Assembly (NCBI RefSeq): GCF_013204795.1
Contig: NZ_JABMKW010000007.1
Coordinates: 61,839 to 125,838, forward strand
Length of the DNA stretch: 64,000 bases
Origin: Pedobacter panaciterrae
GTDB lineage: Bacteria; Bacteroidota; Bacteroidia; Sphingobacteriales; Sphingobacteriaceae
Direction: 5' to 3'
Shown: piece by piece, positions 34,027-42,168 of the stretch
How positions within the stretch are numbered: the first letter of the stretch is position 1
Layout: each line of letters begins with the position of its first letter
Position numbers and translations under genes: made by a program
The notes under the pieces: model-generated
Seen by the model: only the letters and a program-made list of their open reading frames with translations
What the model was told of the DNA's origin: nothing
Database searches by the model: none

Positions 34027-35214
34027 ATGTACAAAACCTTAAAACCCGTTCTAGAACAAGAACTGGAGCAAATAGAAAAAGACGGTTTATTTAAACGTGA
34101 ACGTATTATTGTAACCCCTCAGGGAGCCGATATTAAGATCAGCACCGGGCAGGAGGTGATCAACTTTTGTGCAAATAATTATTTGGGACTATCGTCTCAT
34201 CCGGCAGTTATTGAAGCGGCAAAAAAAGCTATAGATAAATATGGTTACGGAATGTCCTCAGTACGTTTTATATGTGGTACACAGGATGTCCATAAAGAAC
34301 TGGAATCAAAACTTTCCAAATTTTTAGGTACAGAAGATACAATTTTATATGCTGCAGCATTTGATGCTAACGGTGGTGTTTTTGAACCTTTGTTTAATGA
34401 TCAGGACGCTATTATTTCTGATGAATTAAACCATGCATCTATTATAGATGGAGTGCGCTTGTGTAAAGCAAAGCGTTTTAGATATAAAAATGCGGATATG
34501 GCAGATTTGGAACAGCAATTAATTGCTGCTAAGGATTCCAGACATCGCATTATTGTTACAGATGGGGCATTTTCTATGGATGGAGTTGTGGCTCCATTAG
34601 ATAAAATTTGTGATTTAGCAGATAAATATGAAGCGCTTGTAATGATTGATGAGTCGCATTGCACTGGTTTTATGGGTAAGACAGGTCGCGGTACTCATGA
34701 GCATTTCAATGTGATAGATAGGGTTGACATTATTACAGGTACCTTGGGTAAAGCGCTTGGCGGTGCATCTGGAGGGTTTACTTCGGGTAAGAAAGAAATT
34801 ATTGACATGTTGCGCCAAAGATCTCGCCCTTATTTATTCTCAAATACACTTGCCCCTGCAATTACAGGAGCATCTGTAGCGGTTCTGGATCTTTTAAGTG
34901 AAACTACTGATTTAAGGGATAAACTGGAGCGTAATACTGCTTACTTCCGTACAAAAATGACTGAAGCTGGTTTTGACATTAAAGAGGGGGTACACCCGAT
35001 AGTTCCTGTTATGCTTTATGATGCTAAGCTTGCCCAGGAATTTGCGGCTAAAATGCTCGAGGAAGGAATTTATGTAATCGGGTTTTATTATCCGGTGGTT
35101 GGACAAGGCAAGGCTAGAATTCGTGTGCAATTATCTGCGGCACATGAGCAGCACCATTTAGATAAGGCCATAGCAGCATTTACTAAAGTTGGTAAAGCGT
35201 TGGGCGTAATATAA
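34027..35214 (+). CDS. kbl: Glycine C-acetyltransferase (2-amino-3-ketobutyrate CoA ligase)
   Basis: 395 residues from the ATG at 34027 ([28 protein letters not shown]), which matches the normal family N-terminus. PLP-dependent alpha-oxoamine synthase: substrate/PLP elements [65 protein letters not shown], and the Schiff-base Lys in [16 protein letters not shown]. It condenses glycine with acetyl-CoA or, in threonine breakdown, cleaves 2-amino-3-ketobutyrate. The partner threonine dehydrogenase is encoded at 11071, not adjacent as in E. coli. A serine palmitoyltransferase paralogue is less likely given the sequence of the N-terminus and active site. Confidence 0.92.
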   Translation: MYKTLKPVLEQELEQIEKDGLFKRERIIVTPQGADIKISTGQEVINFCANNYLGLSSHPAVIEAAKKAIDKYGYGMSSVRFICGTQDVHKELESKLSKFLGTEDTILYAAAFDANGGVFEPLFNDQDAIISDELNHASIIDGVRLCKAKRFRYKNADMADLEQQLIAAKDSRHRIIVTDGAFSMDGVVAPLDKICDLADKYEALVMIDESHCTGFMGKTGRGTHEHFNVIDRVDIITGTLGKALGGASGGFTSGKKEIIDMLRQRSRPYLFSNTLAPAITGASVAVLDLLSETTDLRDKLERNTAYFRTKMTEAGFDIKEGVHPIVPVMLYDAKLAQEFAAKMLEEGIYVIGFYYPVVGQGKARIRVQLSAAHEQHHLDKAIAAFTKVGKALGVI

Positions 35215-35221
35215 AACTAAG

Positions 35222-35279
35222 CGGCTGAGTCTATTTTCTTTATGGAGTGATGCTTCATGACGATTTTTGGACTCAGCCG
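35222..35279 (+). other. Long stem-loop between kbl and pheS
   Basis: CGGCTGAGTC (35222-35231) pairs perfectly with GACTCAGCCG (35270-35279). The 38-nt loop contains its own small hairpin (ATGGAG with CTTCAT). It starts 7 bp after the kbl stop. Either a terminator without a strong T-tract, or a structured RNA element ahead of pheS; no tRNA-like fold was recognised. Confidence 0.55.
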
Positions 35280-35305
35280 TTATAAATATATTGCATAAAT
35301 AGCTG

Positions 35306-35313
35306 TATATTTG
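35306..35313 (+). promoter_or_regulatory. -7 box of pheS, almost abutting the start codon
   Basis: TATATTTG fits TAnnTTTG and ends five bases before the ATG at 35319, so the transcript would have little or no leader. Confidence 0.6.
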
Positions 35314-35318
35314 TTGCC

Positions 35319-36356
35319 ATGTTACAAGACAAGATAACACAGTATACAGCAGAAATAAATGCTTTCTCAACTGATAAAGCAGATGAATTAGAACAATTCC
35401 GTATAAAATTCCTTGGTACTAAAGGAATTATCAAAGATATTTTCGATGAATTTAAGGCCGTGTCACCAGAAGAAAAAAGAACTCTGGGAAAGGTTTTAAA
35501 TGAATTTAAACAGCTCGCAGAAGCAAAATATCAAACACTGAAAGATCAGGGTGGGGTAGCAGAAGTTTCAGCAAGTGCTGATATAGATTTAACCTTACCT
35601 GGTGAAGGGTTTGAAGTTGGCGCCCGCCACCCATTGGCTTTGGTTAGACGAGAAATCATCGAGATTTTTAATAAACTTGGTTTTATTGTAGCAGAAGGTC
35701 CGGAGATTGAGGATGACTGGCACAATTTCTCTGCTTTAAACTTCCCGGAAGAACACCCTGCTAGAGATATGCAGGATACTTTCTTTATTAAAAAAGGAGG
35801 CGAAAAAGGCGATATTGCCTTGCGTACGCATACTTCTTCTGTTCAGGTAAGAATGATGGAGGCTGGTAAGCCACCATTCAGAGCAATTATGCCGGGTCGT
35901 GTTTATCGTAACGAGGCCATTTCTGCTAGGGCGCATTGCTTTTTCCACCAGGTAGAGGGTTTGTATATTGATGAAAATGTTTCATTTGCAGATCTAAAGC
36001 AAACGCTATTCTATTTTGTACAGGAACTTTATGGAGAAGGTACAAAGGTTCGTTTCCGCCCTTCTTATTTCCCTTTTACAGAGCCGTCAGCTGAAATGGA
36101 TATTTCTTGTACTATCTGCAAAGGCGCAGGTTGTCAGATGTGTAAGTATAGCGGCTGGGTTGAAATTTTAGGATGTGGCATGGTTGATCCTAACGTTTTG
36201 GAAAATTGTAATATCGACAGCAAGAAATATAGCGGCTTTGCATTCGGAATGGGTATTGAGCGTATTGCCAACCTTAAATTCGAAATCAAAGACTTGCGTT
36301 TATTTTCTGAAAATGATGCTCGCTTTTTAAAGCAATATAAAACGTCATTAATATAA
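35319..36356 (+). CDS. pheS: Phenylalanine--tRNA ligase alpha subunit
   Basis: 345 residues, the usual bacterial length. N-terminal coiled-coil arm (residues 1-85), then class II synthetase motifs: HPLALVRREIIEIFNKLGFIVAEGPEIEDDWHNFSALNFPEEHPARDMQDTFF region (motif 1), RTHTSSVQVRMME, GRVYRNEAISARAHCFFHQVEGL (motif 2) and FAFGMGIERIANLKF (motif 3). An additional Cys quartet (CTICKGAGCQMC) lies near residue 270. It charges tRNA-Phe together with PheT, which is not in this window; separate pheS and pheT loci are normal in Bacteroidota. A lipoprotein gene follows with a one-base overlap. Confidence 0.96.
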   Translation: MLQDKITQYTAEINAFSTDKADELEQFRIKFLGTKGIIKDIFDEFKAVSPEEKRTLGKVLNEFKQLAEAKYQTLKDQGGVAEVSASADIDLTLPGEGFEVGARHPLALVRREIIEIFNKLGFIVAEGPEIEDDWHNFSALNFPEEHPARDMQDTFFIKKGGEKGDIALRTHTSSVQVRMMEAGKPPFRAIMPGRVYRNEAISARAHCFFHQVEGLYIDENVSFADLKQTLFYFVQELYGEGTKVRFRPSYFPFTEPSAEMDISCTICKGAGCQMCKYSGWVEILGCGMVDPNVLENCNIDSKKYSGFAFGMGIERIANLKFEIKDLRLFSENDARFLKQYKTSLI

Positions 36357-36766
36357 TGATTAAAAAAATAGTCGGATTATTTCTGTTGGTGATCACTTTT
36401 GGAGGATGTGGAAAAGAAAGTGAAATGATTCCTAATGTTTTTGTGGAATACAATGTGACCGTTCAGGAATTTAAGATTAAAGCCAAGAACAATGTATTAC
36501 TGGTAGATAATCAGGGCGTTAAAGGTCTGATGATTGTTGCAATTGGTGGTGGCTACAGGACATTCGATAGAGCCAGTTCAGTAAACCCTCAAAATGGTGG
36601 TTGTGCAGTTGTTCCGGACTCGACCGGAATTACAGCTACTGATCCGTGTACAGGAGCTAAATTTTTGCTGCTTGACGGAACTCCGCAAAAAGCGCCGGCT
36701 GTACGTAATTTAAAATCTTATACTACATCACTTCGTGGTGGCCTGACTATAAATGTAAGTAACTAA
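36356..36766 (+). CDS. Small lipoprotein with a degenerate Rieske-like domain
   Basis: 136 residues. MIKKIVGLFLLVITFGGC is a lipoprotein signal with Cys18. The mature part has the spacing of Bacteroidota Rieske-type lipoproteins: GGGYRTFDRASSVNP, GGCAVVP, TDPCTGAKFLLLDGTPQKAPAVRNLKSY. However, the Cys-x-His and Cys-x2-His ligands expected for a [2Fe-2S] cluster are absent; only isolated Cys residues remain. It is therefore probably a Rieske-fold protein without the cluster, attached to the periplasmic membrane face. Its start overlaps the pheS stop by one base and its stop overlaps the TetR start by one base, so the three genes are translationally coupled. Function unknown. Confidence 0.7.
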   Translation: MIKKIVGLFLLVITFGGCGKESEMIPNVFVEYNVTVQEFKIKAKNNVLLVDNQGVKGLMIVAIGGGYRTFDRASSVNPQNGGCAVVPDSTGITATDPCTGAKFLLLDGTPQKAPAVRNLKSYTTSLRGGLTINVSN

Positions 36767-37341
36767 TGGAACCAGAGAAAATAAAGGAAAGTATAATCAG
36801 GTCTGCAAAAGAGCTATTCAGAAAGTACGGCTATCATAAAACAAGTGTTAATGAGATCGCCAGAAAAGCCAGAATAGCTAAAGCAACTATATATAAGTAT
36901 TTTGAAAGCAAAGAACAGATTTTGGATGCTATCCTGATGAATTATCTGGACCTGAACCTTCATGAAATTTTAAAAAATAAAGCTCAGTTTGCTGATGAAG
37001 AAGAGCACCTTAAGGCGCTTGTAATGAAAACATGCAGACTTACTTATACCGTTTGTAATGAGTTTATCGGCTGGGATTTTGTTAGGGAAAATGCAAACTC
37101 GCAAGATTTTTTAAAGCATTTATCTGATCAGTTAGAGTCTTTATTGCTTTCTGCCTATTTAGAGCTCGACCATTTTAAAAATAACCCATCTCGTAAAGAA
37201 GGCCTGGCATTTTTATTAAAAGCAAGCAAGAGCATTGTATTCTCATTCGCCTTCACTTCTGTTAGTGATTCTGATGTTCGCAAGAACTTTGTTAGTTTTC
37301 AGAAAGAACTTCTTCCCTTCCTGGTAAAGGCCGCTTTGTAG
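36766..37341 (+). CDS. TetR/AcrR-family transcriptional regulator
   Basis: 191 residues. The N-terminal HTH is typical: IIRSAKELFRKYGYHKTSVNEIARKARIAKATIYKYFESKEQILDAIL, residues about 8-55. The C-terminal ligand domain is helical and unassigned. It is coupled to the pheS and Rieske-like genes by one-base overlaps. TetR proteins usually control adjacent transporter or envelope genes; here no efflux gene is adjacent, so its targets are probably elsewhere, or it controls its own operon. Confidence 0.92.
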   Translation: MEPEKIKESIIRSAKELFRKYGYHKTSVNEIARKARIAKATIYKYFESKEQILDAILMNYLDLNLHEILKNKAQFADEEEHLKALVMKTCRLTYTVCNEFIGWDFVRENANSQDFLKHLSDQLESLLLSAYLELDHFKNNPSRKEGLAFLLKASKSIVFSFAFTSVSDSDVRKNFVSFQKELLPFLVKAAL

Positions 37342-37370
37342 GTTCTTTACAAAACCTTAACATGTACCGT

Positions 37371-37402
37371 TTTGGTATTCGGTATAAAAACATCTATATT
37401 TG
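37371..37402 (+). promoter_or_regulatory. Consensus promoter ahead of a small ORF
   Basis: TTTG (37371-37374), 20 bp, TATATTTG (37395-37402): an exact match to the Bacteroidota primary-sigma consensus, with a predicted transcript start near 37409, about 14 nt before the ATG at 37423. Confidence 0.8.
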
Positions 37403-37422
37403 ACTGTATACGTCAATATATT

Positions 37423-37533
37423 ATGAGTAAAGAGGTTTTAGAGATTTCTGTAATGGTTGATGAGAAATTTGATATGAGCTTTAATATGGTTGAAGGCTTT
37501 TTCGGTTTAATCCTTAAAGTTTTTGGTAAGTAG
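37423..37533 (+). CDS. Predicted 36-residue small protein
   Basis: The ATG at 37423 opens 36 codons ending in TAG at 37531-37533. The sequence begins MSKEVLEISVMVDEKF, an acidic segment, and ends in a hydrophobic stretch (MVEGFFGLILKVFGK) with two closing lysine-containing turns, so it may associate with membranes. It has its own consensus promoter, a 14-nt leader and codon use in line with neighbours. I do not recognise a family. It could alternatively be a leader peptide or part of a small RNA; the gap it fills is 284 bp and contains nothing else apart from the rlmD promoter box. Confidence 0.55.
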   Translation: MSKEVLEISVMVDEKFDMSFNMVEGFFGLILKVFGK

Positions 37534-37610
37534 AGTTTGATATTGCATTTTCTTTTCTTTTAAAGGTGTTTTGAATGCCTTATGGAGATTAGTATGTCTG
37601 AAATTTTATC

Positions 37611-37618
37611 TAATTTTG
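37611..37618 (+). promoter_or_regulatory. -7 box of the rlmD-type gene, almost abutting the start codon
   Basis: TAATTTTG ends seven bases before the ATG at 37626, which predicts a leaderless or near-leaderless message. Confidence 0.55.
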
Positions 37619-37625
37619 CGGCATA

Positions 37626-39095
37626 ATGAGTAGAAATAGAAAAGCCGGAACAGTAACCATCATCCCTAATCTAAGTATTATTGACATTGCCGAAGAGGGC
37701 AAAGGAGTTGGCAAAGCAGATGAACTAGTTATATTTGTGGATAAAGCCGTGCCGGGCGATGTGGTTGATGTCCGCATAGTAAAGAAAAAGAAAAATTTTG
37801 CAGAAGCAGTAATTGAAAGCTTAAATAAAGCTTCTGATTTAAGAGTTGACCCTTTTTGTCAGCACTTTGGTACCTGTGGTGGTTGTAAATGGCAACACAT
37901 GGGCTATGATGCTCAACTAAAATTTAAGCATAAAAATGTAGAGGCTGCTTTACAGCGCCTTGCAAAAATTGATACCTCTGCAATGGAGCCAATTTTGGGT
38001 TCTGCAGAAAATAAATACTATCGCAATAAGCTTGAATACACGTTTTCTAATAAACGCTGGTTGAATAAGCAAGATATGGCAGATAGGCCAGAGGATTTAA
38101 CTGGTCCGAATGAGGATCTGGAAATGAATGCGCTGGGTTTTCACGTTCCGCTAAGGTTTGATAAAATTCTGGACATCCAGCATTGTTACCTGCAGGCTGA
38201 GCCTTCTAATACATTAAGGAATAGTGTTAGGGCTTATGCTTTGGAAAACGGTTTAACTTTTTATGATCTGCGCAATCACGAAGGTAATTTAAGAAATCTG
38301 ATTATACGTACTTCATCTACTGGTGAGGTAATGGTGGTGGTGGTTTTTGCTTATGCAGAACAGGAGCAGGTAGATGGTTTAATGGAGCATTTGAAAGTGA
38401 ATTTCCCGGAGATCACTTCGTTGCTTTACATCCTGAACCAAAAAAAGAATGATACTATTTTTGATCAGGAGGTAATTACCTATGCAGGTAGAGATCATAT
38501 TTTTGAGGAAATGGATGGCCTACAGTTTAAAATTGGGGCTAAGTCTTTTTACCAGACCAATTCTGATCAGGCCCATGAGTTGTATAAAATTACCAAAGAG
38601 TTTGCAGGTTTTACTGGTGATGAACTGGTTTATGATTTGTATACCGGAGCTGGTACCATTGCTAATTTTGTAGCAAGAAGTGTAAAACAGGTGGTTGGAA
38701 TTGAATATGTGCCAACAGCTATTGAAGATGCCAAGTTTAATTCTGAGCTTAATAAAATAGATAATACTATTTTTTATGCAGGCGACATGAAGGATATCCT
38801 GACAAGGGACTTTATTGCAAGTCATGGTAAGCCTGATGTGGTAATTACAGATCCGCCAAGAGCCGGAATGCATGTGGACGTAGTGGAAAGACTCCTTGAA
38901 ATGGAAGCTGAGAAAATTGTGTATGTGAGTTGTAATGCAGCTACCCAGGCAAGAGATTTGGCGCTGTTAAAAGAAAAATATGAGGTAGTTCGTATCAAAC
39001 CTGTTGATATGTTTCCTCATACTCAGCACGTTGAAAATGTAGTGTTATTGAAATTTGTAGGTAGTACATCGGAAGATAGTTTAGAGAATAATTAA
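37626..39095 (+). CDS. rlmD: 23S rRNA (uracil-C5)-methyltransferase, RlmD type
   Basis: 489 residues. An N-terminal TRAM domain (IIDIAEEGKGVGKADELVIFVDKAVPGDVVDVRIVKKKKNF) is followed by Fe-S cysteines C-x5-C-x2-C (CQHFGTCGGC, about residues 78-87) and a further Cys near 187. The SAM-binding core has YDLYTGAGTIANFVA, VITDPPRAGMH and the catalytic Cys about 435 in IVYVSCNAATQARDL. Such enzymes methylate U1939 (RlmD) or related positions of 23S rRNA; the RlmD versus RlmCD choice cannot be decided by eye. It is followed by a conserved 135-residue gene one base later. Confidence 0.9.
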   Translation: MSRNRKAGTVTIIPNLSIIDIAEEGKGVGKADELVIFVDKAVPGDVVDVRIVKKKKNFAEAVIESLNKASDLRVDPFCQHFGTCGGCKWQHMGYDAQLKFKHKNVEAALQRLAKIDTSAMEPILGSAENKYYRNKLEYTFSNKRWLNKQDMADRPEDLTGPNEDLEMNALGFHVPLRFDKILDIQHCYLQAEPSNTLRNSVRAYALENGLTFYDLRNHEGNLRNLIIRTSSTGEVMVVVVFAYAEQEQVDGLMEHLKVNFPEITSLLYILNQKKNDTIFDQEVITYAGRDHIFEEMDGLQFKIGAKSFYQTNSDQAHELYKITKEFAGFTGDELVYDLYTGAGTIANFVARSVKQVVGIEYVPTAIEDAKFNSELNKIDNTIFYAGDMKDILTRDFIASHGKPDVVITDPPRAGMHVDVVERLLEMEAEKIVYVSCNAATQARDLALLKEKYEVVRIKPVDMFPHTQHVENVVLLKFVGSTSEDSLENN

Positions 39096-39096
39096 G

Positions 39097-39504
39097 ATGG
39101 ATATAGAAGAATTATTGCCACAGGAACCAGAAGGTGGAAAAGCAGAAGAGAAAAAGCAAAGCCCATTGGTAAGCTTAGAAAAGGATTTAGATTTATATGC
39201 TGACTCTATTAAAGAGATTGCTGTAGAGATAATGTTGGAAGGAATATCTGCTAATCCCATTTTTATTGCCCACCAGTACGAAGTAAATATTGGGGAGGTA
39301 ATTTTGGATAGAAAAGAATTAAATACTGAATGGACTATACAGGCCTCTACTTTTGAAGAGTTTGTAGAAAAAGGTATAATCCAACCGGATAAAAAAGCAT
39401 TATTCCTTAAAAGCTACAAAAAACCCGAAGATTTTATGTGCGTTTTTGTGATTGTACCTGAAGGGGCTAACTTTATTTATTATCCTTATAAAAACAAAGG
39501 ATAA
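39097..39504 (+). CDS. Conserved hypothetical protein downstream of rlmD
   Basis: 135 residues without signal or membrane segments. An acidic, Glu/Lys-rich N-terminus (MDIEELLPQEPEGGKAEEKKQS) precedes a compact alpha/beta region with SIKEIAVEIMLEGISANPIFIAHQYEV and CVFVIVPEGANFIYYPYKNKG. I do not recognise the family. It begins one base after the rlmD stop codon, so it is probably co-translated; the domain is too small for an enzyme with obvious catalytic motifs and none is visible. It is convergent with the serine hydrolase (no gap). Confidence 0.7.
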   Translation: MDIEELLPQEPEGGKAEEKKQSPLVSLEKDLDLYADSIKEIAVEIMLEGISANPIFIAHQYEVNIGEVILDRKELNTEWTIQASTFEEFVEKGIIQPDKKALFLKSYKKPEDFMCVFVIVPEGANFIYYPYKNKG

Positions 39505-41181
39505 CTATTCTTTTAAGAAAAGCAGTTTTTCTACTCTGACATGATTTAAAATAAGGCCATCAATTTGATGGCTTTCGTTTCTTCTGAAATTGAACTCCAT
39601 TCCTGTTTCCGGGAGATAATAATAGTCTTTATTACCAGAAGAGGTTATTTTTTGTGTACTGCTGCCTATCTTCATATTCAGGCTACCATTATTTATTAGT
39701 ATTGTATAATGAGCATCGATCTCAGGACTGTAAAAGTTTCCGCAATATTGATTTAAGGTATTGATGTCTTCTTTTTCCGGTTCAATTCTTTTTGCCCATG
39801 ATGGTTTTCCTTGCTGAGTAATTAGCATTTTTTGAGTATGACTATTCTGGGGTTGCCTAAATTCGAAGGTGATGTCTTCCTCGCCTTTAATATAAAATAA
39901 GGAATCGTTTAATGGTAAAATAGGATAATCATTCTGATTCCATTTTTGGAGAACAGTTAAGGAACTGTCTTTACTGAGCACATCAAAAACCATATTTTGG
40001 CTTCCTTCTATCAGGTAACTGCCAGTGTAAGGTAAGGTACTTACACTAAGCTTGAATTCTTTAACTACTTTTTTTTCGATTGGTTTTTCTGTTTCTTGTT
40101 GAAGTAATATTGGTTTGGTACCAGGGTAGATGTTATTATAGATACTGGTAAGTATATTATAACCTGAAAAAGTACCATTGTTGCTCATAATGATAATACC
40201 AAGATCTTTTTCAGGAAAAAATGCCATATAGCTATGATAACTTGGCAAATCTCCACCATGAGAGATCATTTTTTGATCTTGGAAAGAGGTAATTCTAACT
40301 CCTCCTGCGTAATCTATTTGATTTCCATCGTTGTTTATGGCAGGTGTCAGTATTTTTTTCCAGACTTTATCACCCAAAACCCTATGGTTTTTCATTTCGT
40401 TGAACCATTTATCCCAGTCAGTGATCGCACTATAAACATTCGAATGACCTATAATTGAAGTCTTGGGATTATACTGGATGTATTTATTGTCTTCTAAAAG
40501 ATATCCATTAGCCTTATTTTGTACCAGGTGGCTACGTGAGAAACCTGTATTTGCCATTTTTAAAGGATTAAAAATGTGCGCTTTAGCGAACTGACTAAGG
40601 TCCTGACCGCTTACTATACTCACAATTTTGGAAAGGAAAAAATAACCGGAATTAGTGTAGCTTTCCTGATCGCCCGCTGGAAAGTTTAATGATGACTGAC
40701 GCGAAAGTGTAGCGTAAGCTTGCTGATCTGTGGTTTTACCATTTTCCTCCATATCCCTAAGCCAGAGTAATGTAGTGAAGTCTTTAATGCCGCTTTGATG
40801 GTGAATAAGCTGATCAATGGTAATGGTATCTGCATACGCAGGGAGGTCCTTGAAATATTTAGAAAGGTGGTTGCTTGTTTTTAATTTTCCTTGTTCTTCA
40901 AGCAAATAAATGCAGGCTGCCGTGAATTGTTTAGATACTGAGCAGATGTTAAAGCAAGTTGCAGAAGTATTTTTACGTTTTGTATTCAGATCAGCTAATC
41001 CAAACCCACTGGCGTAAACCAGCTTTTCCTTTTGTACAATACCTACTGCTACTCCGGGGATATTGTTCTTTGAAAGATTGGCTAGAATACTGTCAATCTT
41101 TTTCTTATTGATAGATTGACCATTAACAGCATTTGCAAAGAAAAGGAATATAATAATTATAGGAACAGAGAGGTTTTTCAT
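39505..41181 (-). CDS. Secreted serine hydrolase of the beta-lactamase/class C (PBP-like) family
   Basis: 558 residues with a signal peptide (ends VNGQ). The SxxK nucleophile motif is FNICSVSKQFTAACIYLLEE, the YxN motif is ESYTNSGYFFLSKI, and a HGGDLPSYHSYMAFFP motif corresponds to the third (KTG/HxG) element. Residues beyond about 390 form an extra beta-rich domain (LPYTGSYLIEGS). The group includes D-alanyl-D-alanine carboxypeptidase-like, esterase and peptidase enzymes; beta-lactam resistance cannot be claimed. It lies alone on the minus strand between head-GIN and rlmD genes; a 20-bp palindrome precedes its start. Confidence 0.88.
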   Translation of the reverse strand: MKNLSVPIIIIFLFFANAVNGQSINKKKIDSILANLSKNNIPGVAVGIVQKEKLVYASGFGLADLNTKRKNTSATCFNICSVSKQFTAACIYLLEEQGKLKTSNHLSKYFKDLPAYADTITIDQLIHHQSGIKDFTTLLWLRDMEENGKTTDQQAYATLSRQSSLNFPAGDQESYTNSGYFFLSKIVSIVSGQDLSQFAKAHIFNPLKMANTGFSRSHLVQNKANGYLLEDNKYIQYNPKTSIIGHSNVYSAITDWDKWFNEMKNHRVLGDKVWKKILTPAINNDGNQIDYAGGVRITSFQDQKMISHGGDLPSYHSYMAFFPEKDLGIIIMSNNGTFSGYNILTSIYNNIYPGTKPILLQQETEKPIEKKVVKEFKLSVSTLPYTGSYLIEGSQNMVFDVLSKDSSLTVLQKWNQNDYPILPLNDSLFYIKGEEDITFEFRQPQNSHTQKMLITQQGKPSWAKRIEPEKEDINTLNQYCGNFYSPEIDAHYTILINNGSLNMKIGSSTQKITSSGNKDYYYLPETGMEFNFRRNESHQIDGLILNHVRVEKLLFLKE

Positions 41182-41189
41182 AAGTATGG

Positions 41190-41209
41190 CGTCTATATAG
41201 TTATAGACG
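41190..41209. promoter_or_regulatory. Short palindrome just upstream of the serine hydrolase start
   Basis: CGTCTATA (41190-41197) and TATAGACG (41202-41209) are perfect inverted copies with a TAGT spacer, 8 bp before the minus-strand ATG at 41181. It could be an operator or an RNA hairpin over the ribosome-binding region. Confidence 0.4.
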
Positions 41210-41245
41210 ATTGATCTGAAATAATGGTTGCAATTTAAAATAAAA

Positions 41246-41275
41246 ATTCCTGCCAGACATCCGTTTGGCAGGAAT
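41246..41275 (-). terminator. Intrinsic terminator after the head-GIN gene
   Basis: ATTCCTGCCA (41246-41255) pairs with TGGCAGGAAT (41266-41275). On the minus strand the stem is followed by TTTTTATTTTAAA. It lies 22 bp after the stop codon of the head-GIN gene. Confidence 0.85.
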
Positions 41276-41297
41276 AACTAAAAACTAAAACTAAACT

Positions 41298-42008
41298 TTA
41301 TTTTAATCGGTTTACATCTCCGCTTTTGCTGGAGTTGTTTTTTACTGATGCACTTCCTTTGTAGTTTATATCACTACCTCCACTGGCACTTGCCTCTAAT
41401 GCTTTATTAACATGAATGTTTGCATCAGAACCACCACTTGAACTTACTTTTGCGTAATCAACTATAAAATCCAGTGCATTTACATCGCTGCCTCCACTTG
41501 TAGCAACCTCCATATTTGTTGCACTTCCTTTTAAATCAACATCAGATCCACCACTTGTGTGTACTTCAATATCTTTAGCAACTACATCTAATTTTAAATC
41601 AGAACCTCCTGATGCACTTAATGACAATCTATCGGTTTTTAGTGTGTTTTGAGTATACACATCACTACCTCCGCTTGCTGATAAGGCTTTTAACGTTTTA
41701 TAATTGACATAAACTTTGATGCTTTGATTTTTAAATAACCGACCCCAGTTAACACCATCTTTATATCTGATTTTTAGGTTGTTTCCTTCTTTCTCGATGA
41801 TGACATTTTTAATGAGATCAGGATGAGCGTTGATACGAATATTCTCGGAATTACTCTGTGTAAGGTATATGTCTATTCCACTTGAAACTGAAACTTCATT
41901 AAAGTTGGTTATAGAAACGTCTTTGTTCTGCTGGGCATTTGATGATATTACAGATGCCGAAAATACAAGTAATGTTAGGGCTGACTTAAGTATAGATGAT
42001 GCTTTCAT
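41298..42008 (-). CDS. Head-GIN (DUF2807) domain secreted protein with SGGSD repeats
   Basis: 236 residues with a signal peptide (ends SSNAQ). The DUF2807 head-GIN domain starts VSITNFNEVSVSSGIDIYLTQ and continues with IRYKDG. Six exact SGGSD pentapeptides at residues 112-116, 133-137, 152-156, 171-175, 191-195 and 209-213 recur every 18-21 residues and mark successive turns of a right-handed beta-solenoid. Such proteins are periplasmic or outer-membrane-associated adhesin-like repeats of unknown role in Bacteroidota. A terminator lies directly downstream, so it is monocistronic. Confidence 0.88.
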   Translation of the reverse strand: MKASSILKSALTLLVFSASVISSNAQQNKDVSITNFNEVSVSSGIDIYLTQSNSENIRINAHPDLIKNVIIEKEGNNLKIRYKDGVNWGRLFKNQSIKVYVNYKTLKALSASGGSDVYTQNTLKTDRLSLSASGGSDLKLDVVAKDIEVHTSGGSDVDLKGSATNMEVATSGGSDVNALDFIVDYAKVSSSGGSDANIHVNKALEASASGGSDINYKGSASVKNNSSKSGDVNRLK

Positions 42009-42109
42009 AATTGGTTTTAGATTGAGGGTTTATTGATTAGACGCAACAGAGGCCTAAACGTTGCACGATTTGTAAACTTTTTTTAAACGCATATAAAAAT
42101 ATTTTTATC

Positions 42110-42117
42110 TAAGTTTG
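42110..42117 (+). promoter_or_regulatory. -7 box ahead of the phosphoribosyltransferase gene
   Basis: TAAGTTTG fits TAnnTTTG, with the ATG 51 bp downstream at 42169. Confidence 0.5.
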
Positions 42118-42168
42118 AATATGAACCTTAAAATGGTTCTTTTTGTAGCATAAACAATGTGATACCAG

